A stretch of DNA of 64,000 nucleotides from Luscinia megarhynchos. Its lineage: Eukaryota > Chordata > Aves > Passeriformes > Turdidae. Positions within the stretch are counted from its first letter, which is position 1; each line of letters opens with the position of its first letter. The translations under genes were made by a program, and so were the position numbers. Positions 25,344 through 36,150 of this stretch are shown here, one piece after another. The notes under the pieces are model-generated. The model was not told the origin of the DNA. It did not search any database and saw only the letters and a program-made list of their open reading frames with translations. The stretch is from assembly GCA_034336665.1 (NCBI GenBank), contig CM067566.1, positions 19,946,330 to 20,010,329 of the forward strand. The letters are read 5' to 3'.

Positions 25344-28300
25344 GCAGCTGGAAAATCTGCCCTGCAAAGGGTTTGGTTGCAAAATAGATGCCTAATTTTT
25401 CTATCTCTACAGCCTGTGGAACAAACCATGCTTTTATTTGCTGATATCAGGTCTGAAGGCAACACCTCATACACTGAGTTTTCTTAAAAAAAAAAGAAAG
25501 AAAGAAAAAAAAAAGAAAAAGCAAAAAAGGAGGTGTTATGTTTGGAACAAGATTAAAAAAGAACAGAAGTTGCATCTGAGAAAATATGAAAGGAATAAGG
25601 AAAAGACATCTTTGGTTGATGTACTTCTACATGAGGCACAAGCCAGAAGTAATCATAATACTTCTTGTGCCATTCTTCTTTAGTTTTTCTTCTGCATTTC
25701 TTTTAGATTTTAGTTTTCTAGAACAATGTTTCTAAAAATAAAATTTTATGTGTTAATTAAATTACTTTTTTTTCTATAGTGACCTATAAAGTGTAATTTC
25801 CAAAATCAGCATTGGATTTCTTATTTTACAGACGTGACAGATGTTCAGCTTCTCATCAGGATTAGCAATATAACTCTTTTTTCAGTTAAATAAATCTCTT
25901 TTAGATATATTTCTAAGAACATGTTGTTAAAGAAAGTTCCAGAGGCTCTGAGTATATTTTCGGTAACTGGAGGGTTCTTCATATAAAGACAATGCCTATG
26001 TGTTTTCTCTTAATGGATATAATTTTGCATAAAATGTATGTCTATTTGAAGATTATCATTCTATATTATTTTCCAAATAAGATAGAGTTCTGGAATGGGA
26101 ACTGATCTTGTCCTTTTAAGTAGTAGAAATTAGCTAAACAAATAATCAGTGTACACTCTGAAATTATTAATGTTGAATGCTCTTTAAAACAAAAAACAAA
26201 GCTCTAAAGTGCATAACTATTAAGACTAAACTCTGAATTATAACCTGCTGGCTTCAAACAAAACAGAGAGCAAGGACCTGAAGATAATAGGTTACCACTC
26301 TTGGTATTAAAAACAATTGATAAATCTGCCAGTCAGAAATATTAACATAGAAGACCCCAATCAAATCAAAATAACTTCACTTGCTAACCATTGCTGTTCC
26401 AGCACCCAGCAAAACCTCAGTCAGCTTCTCTTTATTAATCACACTGCATTATCTGGCCATCTGCTCTATCTGCCAGAAGAGCAGCATTCCTTTGGTGGTC
26501 ATTATTAACAGATCTCGTGCTTTGGAGTTTATTTGTGCTGCCTGCTGTCATCTAAAAATCTTTCTTTCTCAAAAGAAAAGGGGAGGAAATAAAAATAGGT
26601 GGAAATCCCAGCAATCAGTTATTCAAGGAAGATTATTCCATATGACTAAATGATGCCATGTTAGTTTTTTGAAGAACTATTTTTTTTCTGTTGCTTTACG
26701 GTAAACATTTTGAGGCTATTTATATCAGAGCAGAAAGACTGCCTTCTGTTCATACTCAGTAACAGAAAAAACTCAGTAAGTTAAAGAAAATTGTATGTCT
26801 CTTTTACTTGCTCTTTTTCCAGCATCTATTCCCAAGAAATCTTCATAACATACATATTCCACAGGTGTTTCACCATTTCTGGATGAGCATCATGCACTTA
26901 ATTTTTCAACTCTGCTGGGTGTTTTCTGGATATCAGTAAATTTTGTGTGTGTGTCTGTGTGTCTGTGTGTGTGTGTCTGTGTTTGTGTGTGTATGACTTG
27001 CAATTCCTCTTTTAAAGATTTTTTTTCTCTCATGGGGAGCTCAGTGCACTGGAATCCCAAAGGATGAAACTAAGCTGAGTATATGAACAGCCCATACCAG
27101 TCTTCAGAGCAATTACTTAGTCTGCTGTGCAAGTCAAGTGTGAAGGAATTTGGTTTTTTTTACTTTCAGGCACTGTTACAAATTCCTCTAAACCACAACT
27201 GAAGTACAAACATAATAATCAGAACAGCTCTCTGGCTTTTGTATGTGTTATGTTATTTCACTGCCATTTTCTTGATTTTGGGAAAAAGATTATGTCAGTA
27301 ACTAGCTGTGAGTATGTGAAACATTAACTCACATCATGTCTGTCCTTTGTCTAATGTAGTTTCCTTCTAGCTCAGTGTAGGTTAAGAAACTTGGATGTGA
27401 TCTGTGCAGAAAAAGAATCCTTCATGGCATTCATACAGCTGTGCTGTAGTTTCAACAGACAGTGGTTTGTACTTGCCAGCTGGATAGCTAGCAGACAGAT
27501 TTTGGGGGCAGACCACCCAGCATGGTTAAGTAGATAGAGGAAATAATTTAGTAATCCTCTTTTACATTTTAGCTGTCTTGTTCTCATCCTTTGAGGGTGA
27601 AAAAAAAAAAAAGGAAAAAAGGAAAAGAATGTTTTACAGATTAATTATTTTCAAGTTGTGTACATTAAAGTTTGGAAAAACTAGCCATGATACCTCAGCA
27701 CCTCCTAATGTTTCTGCTGCATCTGAGATGTACATTCAGAAATTATGCTGTGCATGACAAACAGAGATGAAATATTTATTTTTTCTTTATTTGAGTTGGC
27801 AGCATAATTTCTGATTCACCAATATCAGACTCTTCCCTGATAAAATGCATTTATAGTGCTAGTCCTCAAGACATTACTAGTATAAAGAAAAAAACTAGGT
27901 CATTTAATTTGATCTGATTATGTTAGTTACTAAGCTTATTTAATTTACTACTATAAATTGTTTTGGAGCAGGAGATGGGCTTGGATTAGCCTTCAGATAA
28001 ATGACATCCAAATCTCGCTCACTGTATTTGCCAAGTTCTTTCTTCATGCTAAAGTTATTATGAAATGCCAAAGTAATAATATTTATGAGCAGCTCTGTAC
28101 TTGCATGTGGGAAGGGAACATCTCAGATTATGATTCCTGTCCCCATGTCTATTTTTACTTGTGTATCCCACAGTTGTTGGCTAAAATACTAAGATAACAT
28201 GAACAAGATCCCCTTTCACTTCCATTTGTGCCTCCATGATAGATGTTTTAGTGACTCATATGGAACCACGTTTTGTGTATTTGCTCGTTCTCTTGCCCAA

Positions 28301-31300
28301 ATAGAGTGACCTCCTAAGCAATGTCCAAACTTTAGCAAGAGACAAAGGTTCTAGAAGTAGACTAGACATAGTGCTTGTGTGTCATCACTGGGGAATGAAG
28401 ACATGGTGTTTAAAGCTCTCTGACTAAGAACTGAATCTTTCTCACACAGATTGGAATGAATGCTTCCCTTGCCCTTGTAGGCGGAGCACCCGATTTCCAG
28501 AAACTGATAAGGTGCAGCTCGACACTTAGCTCATGCATACCTAGCCCTGTCAGAACCAATGCAGTTCTGAGTGGGCCTGGGAGTGTGTTTTAAAACTTTC
28601 AGGCCAAACCACAAAGTGACTCAAAACACCAAATCAGTTTTTGCTCTCACAGTTCTGGACTTTGGGTATATCTATATGTGAATCCTCCTTTGTGCAAGAG
28701 CATTCTTTAAACTGCTGACTGCCATGACTTATAGAGCTTTGCTATTGCAGAGCAGTGTTGTAGCATAAGGGTTGAATTCCTTTTAAGTGAAGCTAGACAA
28801 AATATGAGTTGCAGGGAAAAGCATAACATTTTCCAAGTGGTAGTAGGCATTTAATTCATAGGATCAACATACCTGGAAATAGAATTCCCCAAATGTGTCA
28901 TTGTAGACTTCTCATCAGTTATGATTTATTCTTTTGCATGGTGGTGTGTAAAAATTTTGGCTGTACTTGTTTTGATAGTGATCTCGCCCACAATTTAATG
29001 ACTTTTATTTCTGTGAATTTTTTTACCTGGATTTTGATTAAATATTTAGTTAATAAAAGTCTCCATGATTTTAGCATTGTATGGATATCAGCTGACTTGG
29101 ACAATTTTTATTTGGCTAATTTACTTGCACAAACTCAGTATTTTTAAGCCATGTCTGTAGAAAATGCATCAATATATGAAGTGACATTTTACTGTTTTGG
29201 TGCACATAAATAAATGCAGTTTTTTGTGTGCAGTTTATTAGTCATATATAAAATTAACTGATCCCATTTCTTTTATAATGGGATGACTTTATATATTTGG
29301 TTGCAAATCATACTGGACTTTTGTTTCACGGCATACATTTATTCTGGTATTATGTATTCTCCAATATTTTTCTTTCTATGTAATATTCCTTTCTGAGTAA
29401 TTTTTCTTTCTTTTACATTTTCATGCTGAATCTTATTTTTCAGTTTTCTGTCATTGTTACTTGTTGTTTCCTAATCCCTATGATTTTCCCCCAAGTTTCT
29501 GTACAAGAGATTATCAATATCTAGCTTTTTAAAATAAATAGATAGATCTAATCCAATCAATTAAAATTTACTTAAAATATTTTAACTAAGAATAGTTTGT
29601 AAAATGAAAAGTCATAATCCCCTCTGTATCTGTGTAAGAAAATGGAACATGGACTTTTTTTTTTTTTGAGATTTTTTTTAAATATTAGGAAAACTGCATC
29701 CTCATGTTTAGACAAAGATAGGCTCCTGAAGACAGATTAGTGACTTGAATTAAAAAACATAGAGTTTGTATTTTGACTACATTGTCAAGTCTACACTGCA
29801 AGTGTCTGTCTGCTGCCTATTCTTGTTTTTATTTGGGAATAAACATATTACTTAAAAATGTAGATAAACCAGAAGCAAAATTTAACCAATATCTGTTTAA
29901 TGCTGCAGTAGTTGTCCTAATACAGAGTAAAGAAATTATTGTAAATCTTGGCAATTAGAGGACAACTCCCTACAATTGCAACAAACAACAAATACCTGAG
30001 TTTCAGTAGACTAACCATATCAACCCATTCCTTATCTAGTAATGGATTTCTTGAGGTGAACACCAGATGATCCAATTTATATTCTTAGTTTTAAATACTG
30101 CATGCATTTGACAGTAGGAGTGATCACAGATTAACACAATGATGTCAAATCAAAGGACACTGGAATGTTAAGAAACATCTATATTTTGCCTTTGAGCAGC
30201 ACACAGTAACTCAATGAGTGTACTCTGAATAAAAAAGTGACTAGGAGCTTAGTCACTCTCCTTCCTGAAAGGAAAGAATCAGGCAATAATGGAGAATTGC
30301 ATGCTAGCTTCTCATTTAGCTCCCTTGATCTTTTGCTTTTCATTTAGATCAAGATATCTTGTATATTCTATTACCTGTGATTTGTAGTTCTTCATCAGAA
30401 AAGTGAACAGCTGCCAGTCACATACCAAGAGTTGATTCTACATCTGCTCACCCTTCAAGCACACTGTGGCAGCAGGTAAAAGAGGTAAAGGTATTCTTAT
30501 GAACAATAAGGGTATTTAAATCCATTGATGCAACAAATTTCACTCAACTGTGAAGAGACATGAATATGTTGTAAAAAGAGCTAGTAACATATGCTGGCTT
30601 AATGAATTGTCAGCAGTATTTAAATGATGAAACATTTTTCTTCTTTTATAAAAAATTAACTGAAAAAAGATAAATGGAATAAATAAAGGACAAAAGGATA
30701 AAAAATGAGATGTTTTTGCAAGATTAAAAAAGGAGTGTGTCACCATTTTATCTGACTATAGGGTATGATTTGCTTGCTTCTGACCAGACCATAAGAGGAA
30801 AAAAGTCACAGTATTAATTTGGAAGGGTAGGGCCAATCAATATATAGTAAAACAGAGTCTTGGACTTGGGCTTCTAGTCTCTTTATTATGAAAGGTGCTA
30901 AATAACACCTAGAACTTAGCTATGAATCTTATATTTTACATTTTGTTCATTCTGGGGCCTTAGTGCTACAAGATCATACTTAGAATATTCATCGAATAAA
31001 ATTACACATAAATATGAGAATGTTTTTCTGGGCAAGTATCAATATGTTTTGTGTGTAGTTTAAGCTTAGCTTCAGTAAAAGAGTGAGCATTGAAGGGTAG
31101 GCAGTGCTGTGAGTCACTGTGAACCATCAGACTGTAGATGCCACCAATCTGTGAACAGTGTAGCAAAGCCAGATGGAAAAAAAATAGTCAACTGGTCATT
31201 TTTAATTTCTACCACATGACAAAACACAGAGATGACTGTATTAAAGTCATGAGTGTTACAAGTTTCAGTACTGGGAAAGGAACTGATGAAATTCAAAACA

Positions 31301-31591
31301 ATATGAGTTTGCTGATCTGAATTCCAGCTAAGTATCTAATAGTAGGAAAAGTTCACCTTCATAAGTCAAACCATAAGCCTTTGTCACTCTTTGAAACATT
31401 TACACAATCTGCACATGGAGAGCAGTAAGTAAAGATATATTTTACTGAATAATGAAACCACCGTGTATGCCTTTGCACTAATGTCTCTTGATATGAATTG
31501 CATGATACTGTGGTGTTATCTTATTTCCATCACATAAGATGGTTGTGAAACTGTCTTGAGCTCTCATGGGCGTATTATAATGCAAAAATAT
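25344..31591. other. AT-rich non-coding stretch with low-complexity tracts
   Basis: No gene is recognised. The stretch holds a purine-rich A/G tract at 25486-25533, a TG dinucleotide block, and A or T runs near 27601 and 29657. A somewhat more GC-rich segment lies at 28440-28640. Short open frames of 60-90 codons occur on both strands and often overlap in opposite directions, as random frames do. Confidence 0.6.
26944..26995 (+). repeat. Imperfect (TG)n microsatellite
   Basis: A run of TG dinucleotides is interrupted about three times by TC and once by TT. Such purine-pyrimidine alternation can adopt Z-DNA and is often length-polymorphic. Confidence 0.92.
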
Positions 31592-33272
31592 TTTTCCATT
31601 TCGTCCCCCAGGCTGTATTGGCACCAGGGGGCTGCTTAGGTGCAGCATCTTGCGCTTTATCTTGTTAAACCTCATGACATTCCCAAGAACCACTTCTCAA
31701 GCTTGTCCAGGTCCCTCTGGTTGGCATCCCATCCTTCAGGTGTGGCAACCACACAATTCGACTTGATGTCAATGGCAAATCTGCTGAAGGTGCACTCATT
31801 TCTCTCATGTATGTGATTAATGAAGGTATTAAATGACACTTGTCCCAGTATGGACCCCTGAAGGACACTATTTAGCATTTATGTCTATTGGCACTTTGAG
31901 CCATTGACCACTATCCTCTGGATGTGGCCCATTCAACAAATTTCCTTATCCATCTAACAGTCTACCATTGAATCCATCTCCCTGCAATTCAGAGAGAAGG
32001 ATATGGTGAGACAACATCAAAGACTTTACAGAACTCCACATCTGTAGCTCTTCCTTTGTCCACCAATGTAGTCACTCCATCATAGAAAGCCAGTAGTTTG
32101 GTTAGGAAACATTTGACATTGGTGAAGTCATGCTGGCTGTCTCAAATTGCCTCCCTGTCCTCCATGGGTCTTAGTATAGCCTGTTAGGAGTGTCTGTTCC
32201 ATGATATTCCCAAGAAAAGAGGTGAGGCTGACAGGTTGGCAGATCCCTGAGTCCTGCTTTCTGTCCTTTAAAAAAATGGATACATTTCCTTTCCCCCAGT
32301 CACCTGAGCCTTCCACAGACTGCCATGACATTTCAAATATCATGAAGAGTGATTTGGCAACTACATCAGTGAATTCCCTCAGGACTCTGAGATACATCTC
32401 ATCAGGTCCCATAGGCTTGTGTACACTCAGGTTCCTCAGGTGGTCAGTGCAGCCAAATTTTCTTACAGTGGGAAACGTTTTCCCAGTCCCATCCTTCTAT
32501 CCAGCCACTTGAGAGGTGTGGGAAGGGAGACTGTCATTGAAGAATGAGGCAGGAATATTGCTAACTATAGCTATAGAAACTCTTCTGTTTATTCTTGGCG
32601 TCCCTTCCTAGGTTCAGTTCCAGTTTTGCCTTGGACTTCTCATCTCATCCCTACACAACCAAACTGCTTCTCCATTCCCTTCCCAGATTACTTGTCTTTG
32701 TTCCCACTTCCTGTGCATTTGCTTCTTTCCCTTTAATTTGACTAGCAGGGCCCTACTCAGCCGTACTGAGTGCCTTCTTTGCCTGATTTCTTGCTCCTGA
32801 GGATTGCCAGCTCCTGCACTCTGCCAGCTTTTATTTCACTCCCTTGTTTCTGAGGGTGGTCTCCCACGGGATCCTCTTGATTTTCTCCTTAAAGTTTTGG
32901 AAGTTTCATTTCAGAAATTCCAGGGCCTTAACTTTACTCTTTGCCGCGCTCATATCCCTCAAGACTTCAAATTCCATCAGTGCATGGTCAGCGCATTCCA
33001 GGCCACCTCTCAACATTTAGCTTGCTTAATTGTGACATTAGACCCAGTATTGCCTCTCCTCTGGTAGAGCTGTCTATTACCTGGCTGAAGAAGTTATCCT
33101 ACATGCACTGCAGACTGTCCTGGGCTGCCTGCAGCTGGCTGTGCTGCTTTCCCAGCAGAAGTCAGGGAGATTGAAGTGTCCCAGCAGGACAGGAGCCTGT
33201 CAGTGTGATGCCTCCTGAAGCAGGAGCAGGAAGGCTTCATCAACAGGCTCCCCTGCCTCAGGTGGTCTGTAC
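31592..33272 (-). mobile_element. Degenerate CR1 ORF2 (endonuclease to reverse transcriptase)
   Basis: On the minus strand, from 33272 downwards, translated pieces in shifting frames follow the avian CR1 ORF2 in order. First comes endonuclease similarity: 'QYRPPEAGEPVDEAF', a LLGHFNLPDFCW block near 33150-33195, and SDHALMEFEVLRDM near 32960-32995. The linker follows, then reverse-transcriptase blocks: 'MGPDEMYLRVLREF' near 32412, 'QPVSLTSFLGNIMEQ', 'VLQGSILGQVSFNTFINH' near 31865, and 'CTFSRFAIDIKS'. The catalytic F-A-D-D motif reads F-A-I-D, and many stop codons and frameshifts are present, so the copy is dead. Similarity stops near 31592, before the rest of ORF2 and the CR1 3' tail. The 5' part continues beyond the inserted LTR, at 34001-34210. 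Confidence 0.9.
33267..33272. repeat. Target-site duplication CTGTAC, left copy
   Basis: CTGTAC directly abuts the TGCAGAATTAG end of the inserted LTR and is repeated exactly at 33995-34000. Six bases is the size made by many class II (ERVK/alpha/beta-type) retroviral integrases. Confidence 0.75.
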
Positions 33273-33382
33273 TGCAGAATTAGCTGATGGGGTTCTTTCA
33301 GGCTCTACAGGCACCTAACTCCTGGAGCTCTATAGGCTTCTGCTCTGAGCTCTTAGGCTCTTATTTGTTGGGTAATCTTCTA

Positions 33383-33610
33383 AATAAGCAAAGCAGCTAA
33401 TAGCTAAAAGGTTATTTATTACAAAGCACATCATATTACAAAGCATATCAGTCTCAAAAGGCAATAGCAAAAGCAATGGCAAGCAGTGGCAAAAGCAGTA
33501 GCAATAAGCAATGAGCCAATGGCTAGAAGCCCTGGCAGAAGCCAATAGCTGAAAGCTGAATGGCTAAAAGCCTGGGGCAAAAAGCTGAATAGCTGAAAGC
33601 AATAATTCTC
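33383..33610 (-). repeat. Degenerate AGC/GCTATTG short tandem repeats in the LTR
   Basis: The plus strand reads as loosely repeated 7-12 base units of the kinds AGCAATGGC, AGCAGTGGCAAA, AGCCAATGGCT and AGCTGAAAGC over about 200 bases. They lie between the TATA box and the polyadenylation signal, in the R/U5-like part of the LTR. Open frames across this part are low-complexity by-products (Cys/Leu/Ala-rich) and not genes. Confidence 0.7.
33415..33420 (-). terminator. LTR polyadenylation signal AATAAA
   Basis: On the minus strand AATAAA lies in 'gctttgtAATAAATAAC', about 205 bases downstream of the LTR TATA box and about 140 bases from the LTR end, where an LTR polyadenylation signal is expected. 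Confidence 0.6.
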
Positions 33611-33623
33611 TGAATACATACTG

Positions 33624-33630
33624 TTATATA
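33624..33630 (-). promoter_or_regulatory. LTR TATA box TATATAA
   Basis: On the minus strand the sequence reads AAAACCCTATATAACAG, a good TATA match about 365 bases into the LTR. Transcription, if it still occurs, would run leftwards from about 33600. Activity is inferred from sequence only. Confidence 0.55.
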
Positions 33631-33994
33631 GGGTTTTCTCAACAAGCTAAGATGCAAGCTCAGACCACTGCTCTTCAACCTAATAGAATTCTAGTTTCTT
33701 AGCTCACCAGGTTATGTATAGAATCTATCGTGTTCTATCTAAGAAATGTAAGCAATATTCTCTTCTCACTATAACTCTATTATGTCTAAGTTCTGTCTAC
33801 AACTGCAGGCCTGGAGCCTCTACTGAAGATATCAATGTGTGTACAAGCTTCATTAGAACACTCACTGCTACTGTGGAATCTGAGGCCTTTTACTTACTAA
33901 AAACATCAGAACTCACTGTAAGATTTATTCAATCCCTTCACTCTGATTTCTCTCTGAAGAATTCAGAGACACCCCCGACTCACTGACTCCAATA

Positions 33995-34000
33995 CTGTAC
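33995..34000. repeat. Target-site duplication CTGTAC, right copy
   Basis: The second copy of the 6-bp duplication, directly between the LTR end and the CR1 5' portion. Confidence 0.75.
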
Positions 34001-34210
34001 TAGACATCAACTATTAGGCTCTCTTTGTTACCTTGATCTCTGATTCTTACCCAATGGCTTTTGTCCTGCTCATGGCTCTTCAGAGACAGCTCTTCAGACT
34101 CAATCCAGCTCTTACTGTAGGCAACAACCCTCACATCTCTCCTTCCTCCCCTGTCTCTTCTGACCAGGCTGCAGCCATTGATGGTCGTACTCCAGAAATG
34201 GGATTGTGTT
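34001..34210 (-). mobile_element. CR1 ORF2 endonuclease, 5' portion
   Basis: The minus strand encodes 'FWSTTINGCSLVRRDRGGRR', then after a short gap 'ELSLKSHEQDKSHWVRIRDQ' and 'GNKESLIVDV'. This matches the CR1 endonuclease segment that normally precedes the YRPP motif. That motif is found at the far side of the LTR near 33265, so the two parts were one copy before the LTR inserted. Similarity fades at about 34210, so the CR1 copy was already 5'-truncated there. Confidence 0.85.
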
Positions 34211-35371
34211 CCAGGTATTTTAAAATAATACAAGATTGGTTTAATTTCACAAGCAAACGGTAATGGTGTGGAAAAGTGCTGAGTTTTTGAGAAGAGCTTT
34301 TATTTTTATACACAGTCCTCTTAAAAAAATATTAGTGAAGAAATTTTACCTATATTCTTTGTTTCATTTTTAATCTGGATTGTGTGATTAGTAATACTAG
34401 TAGTCTTTTTTCTGTCAAAATATGCACTAATGGATACAGTGGACAGCAATATTGAGATCTCAAATAACTGTTTTTAGAAAAACCTAACCCCATAGATATT
34501 GTTAAAGATCAATCTAGTTTTATTTCTACATTTGAGAGTAAAAATATGTAATAGATCTCAGTCACACAGCTACTGAAATCTTCCACGTTTAGAAAATATT
34601 TTTCTCATTCTTCATAGAGAAAAGCTAATAGATTAGTAACTTTTATGCTATATGTTTATCCTTTTATTTATTTATTTTTATTGCACTTTGACAAACTCCA
34701 CAACATACAGTAGTTTAATGTGACTATTTTGATTTTATTAGGCCACAGTAGCAGTAATCAGTATGCATTCTACGTGGAGCTGTAACAAAATTGACATTTT
34801 GAAATACACAATTTCATATCCAAAAGTGTTACTGGGTATGCTTTAGCCAGAATAAGATCCTGAAACCAATTACTGTGACTTCATTTATCAAAGATAGCAT
34901 AGTTGCATTTGTCTGTAGATATTCAGCATTGCAGAGTTGTGCTATACTGCTAATGTAATGAAACTGCTCCTTCTTGTGATTTAAAATAATCATAGATGTT
35001 TTCCATGTTGAGGAAGCTTCTGGGAGCTGTAACACATACCAAATATTATTAAAACAATGAAAGTCAAAAACCCCAGTACATAATGTAAATATGCTCTGGT
35101 GCAGAGTTATTTTTTATTATTATTTTTTTCTTACCAGCAAAGTTAAATGTTATGTAATAGGGTGGGTTTAAGCAGTCATGATAAAATTGTAAATACATAA
35201 AATTTGTAAGTTATAAATAGTGATCATTCATAAAACAGAAAAGTAATGACATTCCATAAGTTCTTATTTCATAGTAAAACAGATAATTTTATTTTTTTCA
35301 GATCTTCTATGAAATCCTTGAGTTACATAAAAAAGGACAATGTAGAAGTCTGCCAAAGCAGTCACGGTCTG
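34211..35371. other. AT-rich non-coding stretch, nothing recognised
   Basis: Unique AT-rich DNA with short T/A runs, for example near 34665-34685 and 35105-35130. I see no open frame of note and no repeat family. Confidence 0.6.
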
Positions 35372-35642
35372 TCATAGAATATCTCTAGTTGGAAGGTACC
35401 CATAAAGGATCATTGAGTTCTAATCCCTAACAATAAACCCTGAGACTAAGGGCTGTCCAGATGCTCCTGTGAGCTCTGGCAGGCATGATGCCATGACCTC
35501 TTCATTGGGCAGCCTGTTCCAGTGCCCACCTCCTCTGTGTGAAGAGCCTGTTCCTAATCTGAATTTCCCCTGATGCAGCTTCAGTCCATTTCCTCATGTA
35601 CTGATGCTGGCAACTGGGAGATCAGTATCATCTCCTTCCTTA
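35372..35642 (-). mobile_element. CR1 retrotransposon, 3' end fragment
   Basis: The plus strand begins TCATAGAATATCTCTAGTTGG and continues 'ggaaggtacccataaagga', 'gggcagcctgttccagtgc', 'ctgttcctaatctgaattt' and 'cttcagtccatttcctcat'. This is the reverse complement of a CR1 3' region, with the tail at the left end. It is 5'-truncated near 35642 and diverged. Confidence 0.9.
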
Positions 35643-36058
35643 GACAAATTTGATCAGATTTTGTCAAATAGTGTTTTCATAGTCTGCAAAGCTCCTTCAG
35701 TTTAATTATTGCTTCTTTTTCATGTTGATACTGCCCCAAAATCTAGTAATTTCAAACATTTTGTAAAGAATTTGATGCATGCTTCCTTTTTCGTATTCGG
35801 AAATATGAAGGGCAGAGACCTGTGTGTCACCCAAAGCCCACACACCTCCCCATTGTGTGGAATATTGCATTACTCATTGATTTTAAAGAAATATTATATT
35901 TATTTCTCAAAAAACACAGTAGAATAAAGGACTTGAACTCAATTTTTATGATTTACCACTCAGCATATAGAATTTACTGCACTGCAGCACACACATCTAG
36001 TAGAAGTGTCTAATTTTCATATTTTCAATTACTGATACATTTTTGTACTTTTCCCCTG

Positions 36059-36150
36059 TTTGATTTTTTGTTTGGGTTTGGAGATTTTTGGTTTTTCTTA
36101 TTTTTTGGCTTTTTAAAAATTTGTTTGTTTTCTTTTGGGTTTTTTCTTCC
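36059..36150 (+). repeat. G/T-rich low-complexity tract
   Basis: Runs of T with single or multiple G, such as TTTTTTGTTTGGG and TTTTTGG, briefly interrupted by A/C. Same composition class as the tracts at 23279 and 47717. Confidence 0.8.

Larger units (their letters stand above)
33273..33994 (-). mobile_element. Solo LTR (endogenous retrovirus) inserted in CR1
   Basis: The 722-bp segment interrupts the CR1 endonuclease similarity, which resumes in register on the other side. A 6-bp CTGTAC duplication flanks it. Read on the minus strand it begins TATTGG, probably a mutated TG start, and ends TTCTGCA. It has the LTR plan: a U3-like region, a TATATAA box at 33624-33630, a polyadenylation signal at 33415-33420 and a U5-like end. 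No gag, pol or env sequence and no second LTR is present, so it is most likely a solo LTR left by LTR-LTR recombination. The 6-bp duplication suggests an ERVK-like (class II) family, but I do not recognise the exact family. Confidence 0.8.

Noticed and set aside
32128..32412. 94-codon minus-strand frame resembling a reverse transcriptase, as a live gene
   Set aside because: It is one surviving frame of the dead CR1 ORF2. Neighbouring frames carry stops and shifts, and the catalytic motif is mutated.
33330..33619. Cys/Leu/Ala-rich minus-strand frames as small membrane proteins
   Set aside because: They translate the repeated AGC-type units of the solo LTR.
33806..33994. Alternative LTR start at the TGTAGACAG on the minus strand
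   Set aside because: The CR1 junction and the CTGTAC duplication place the LTR edge at 33994, so this TG is internal.
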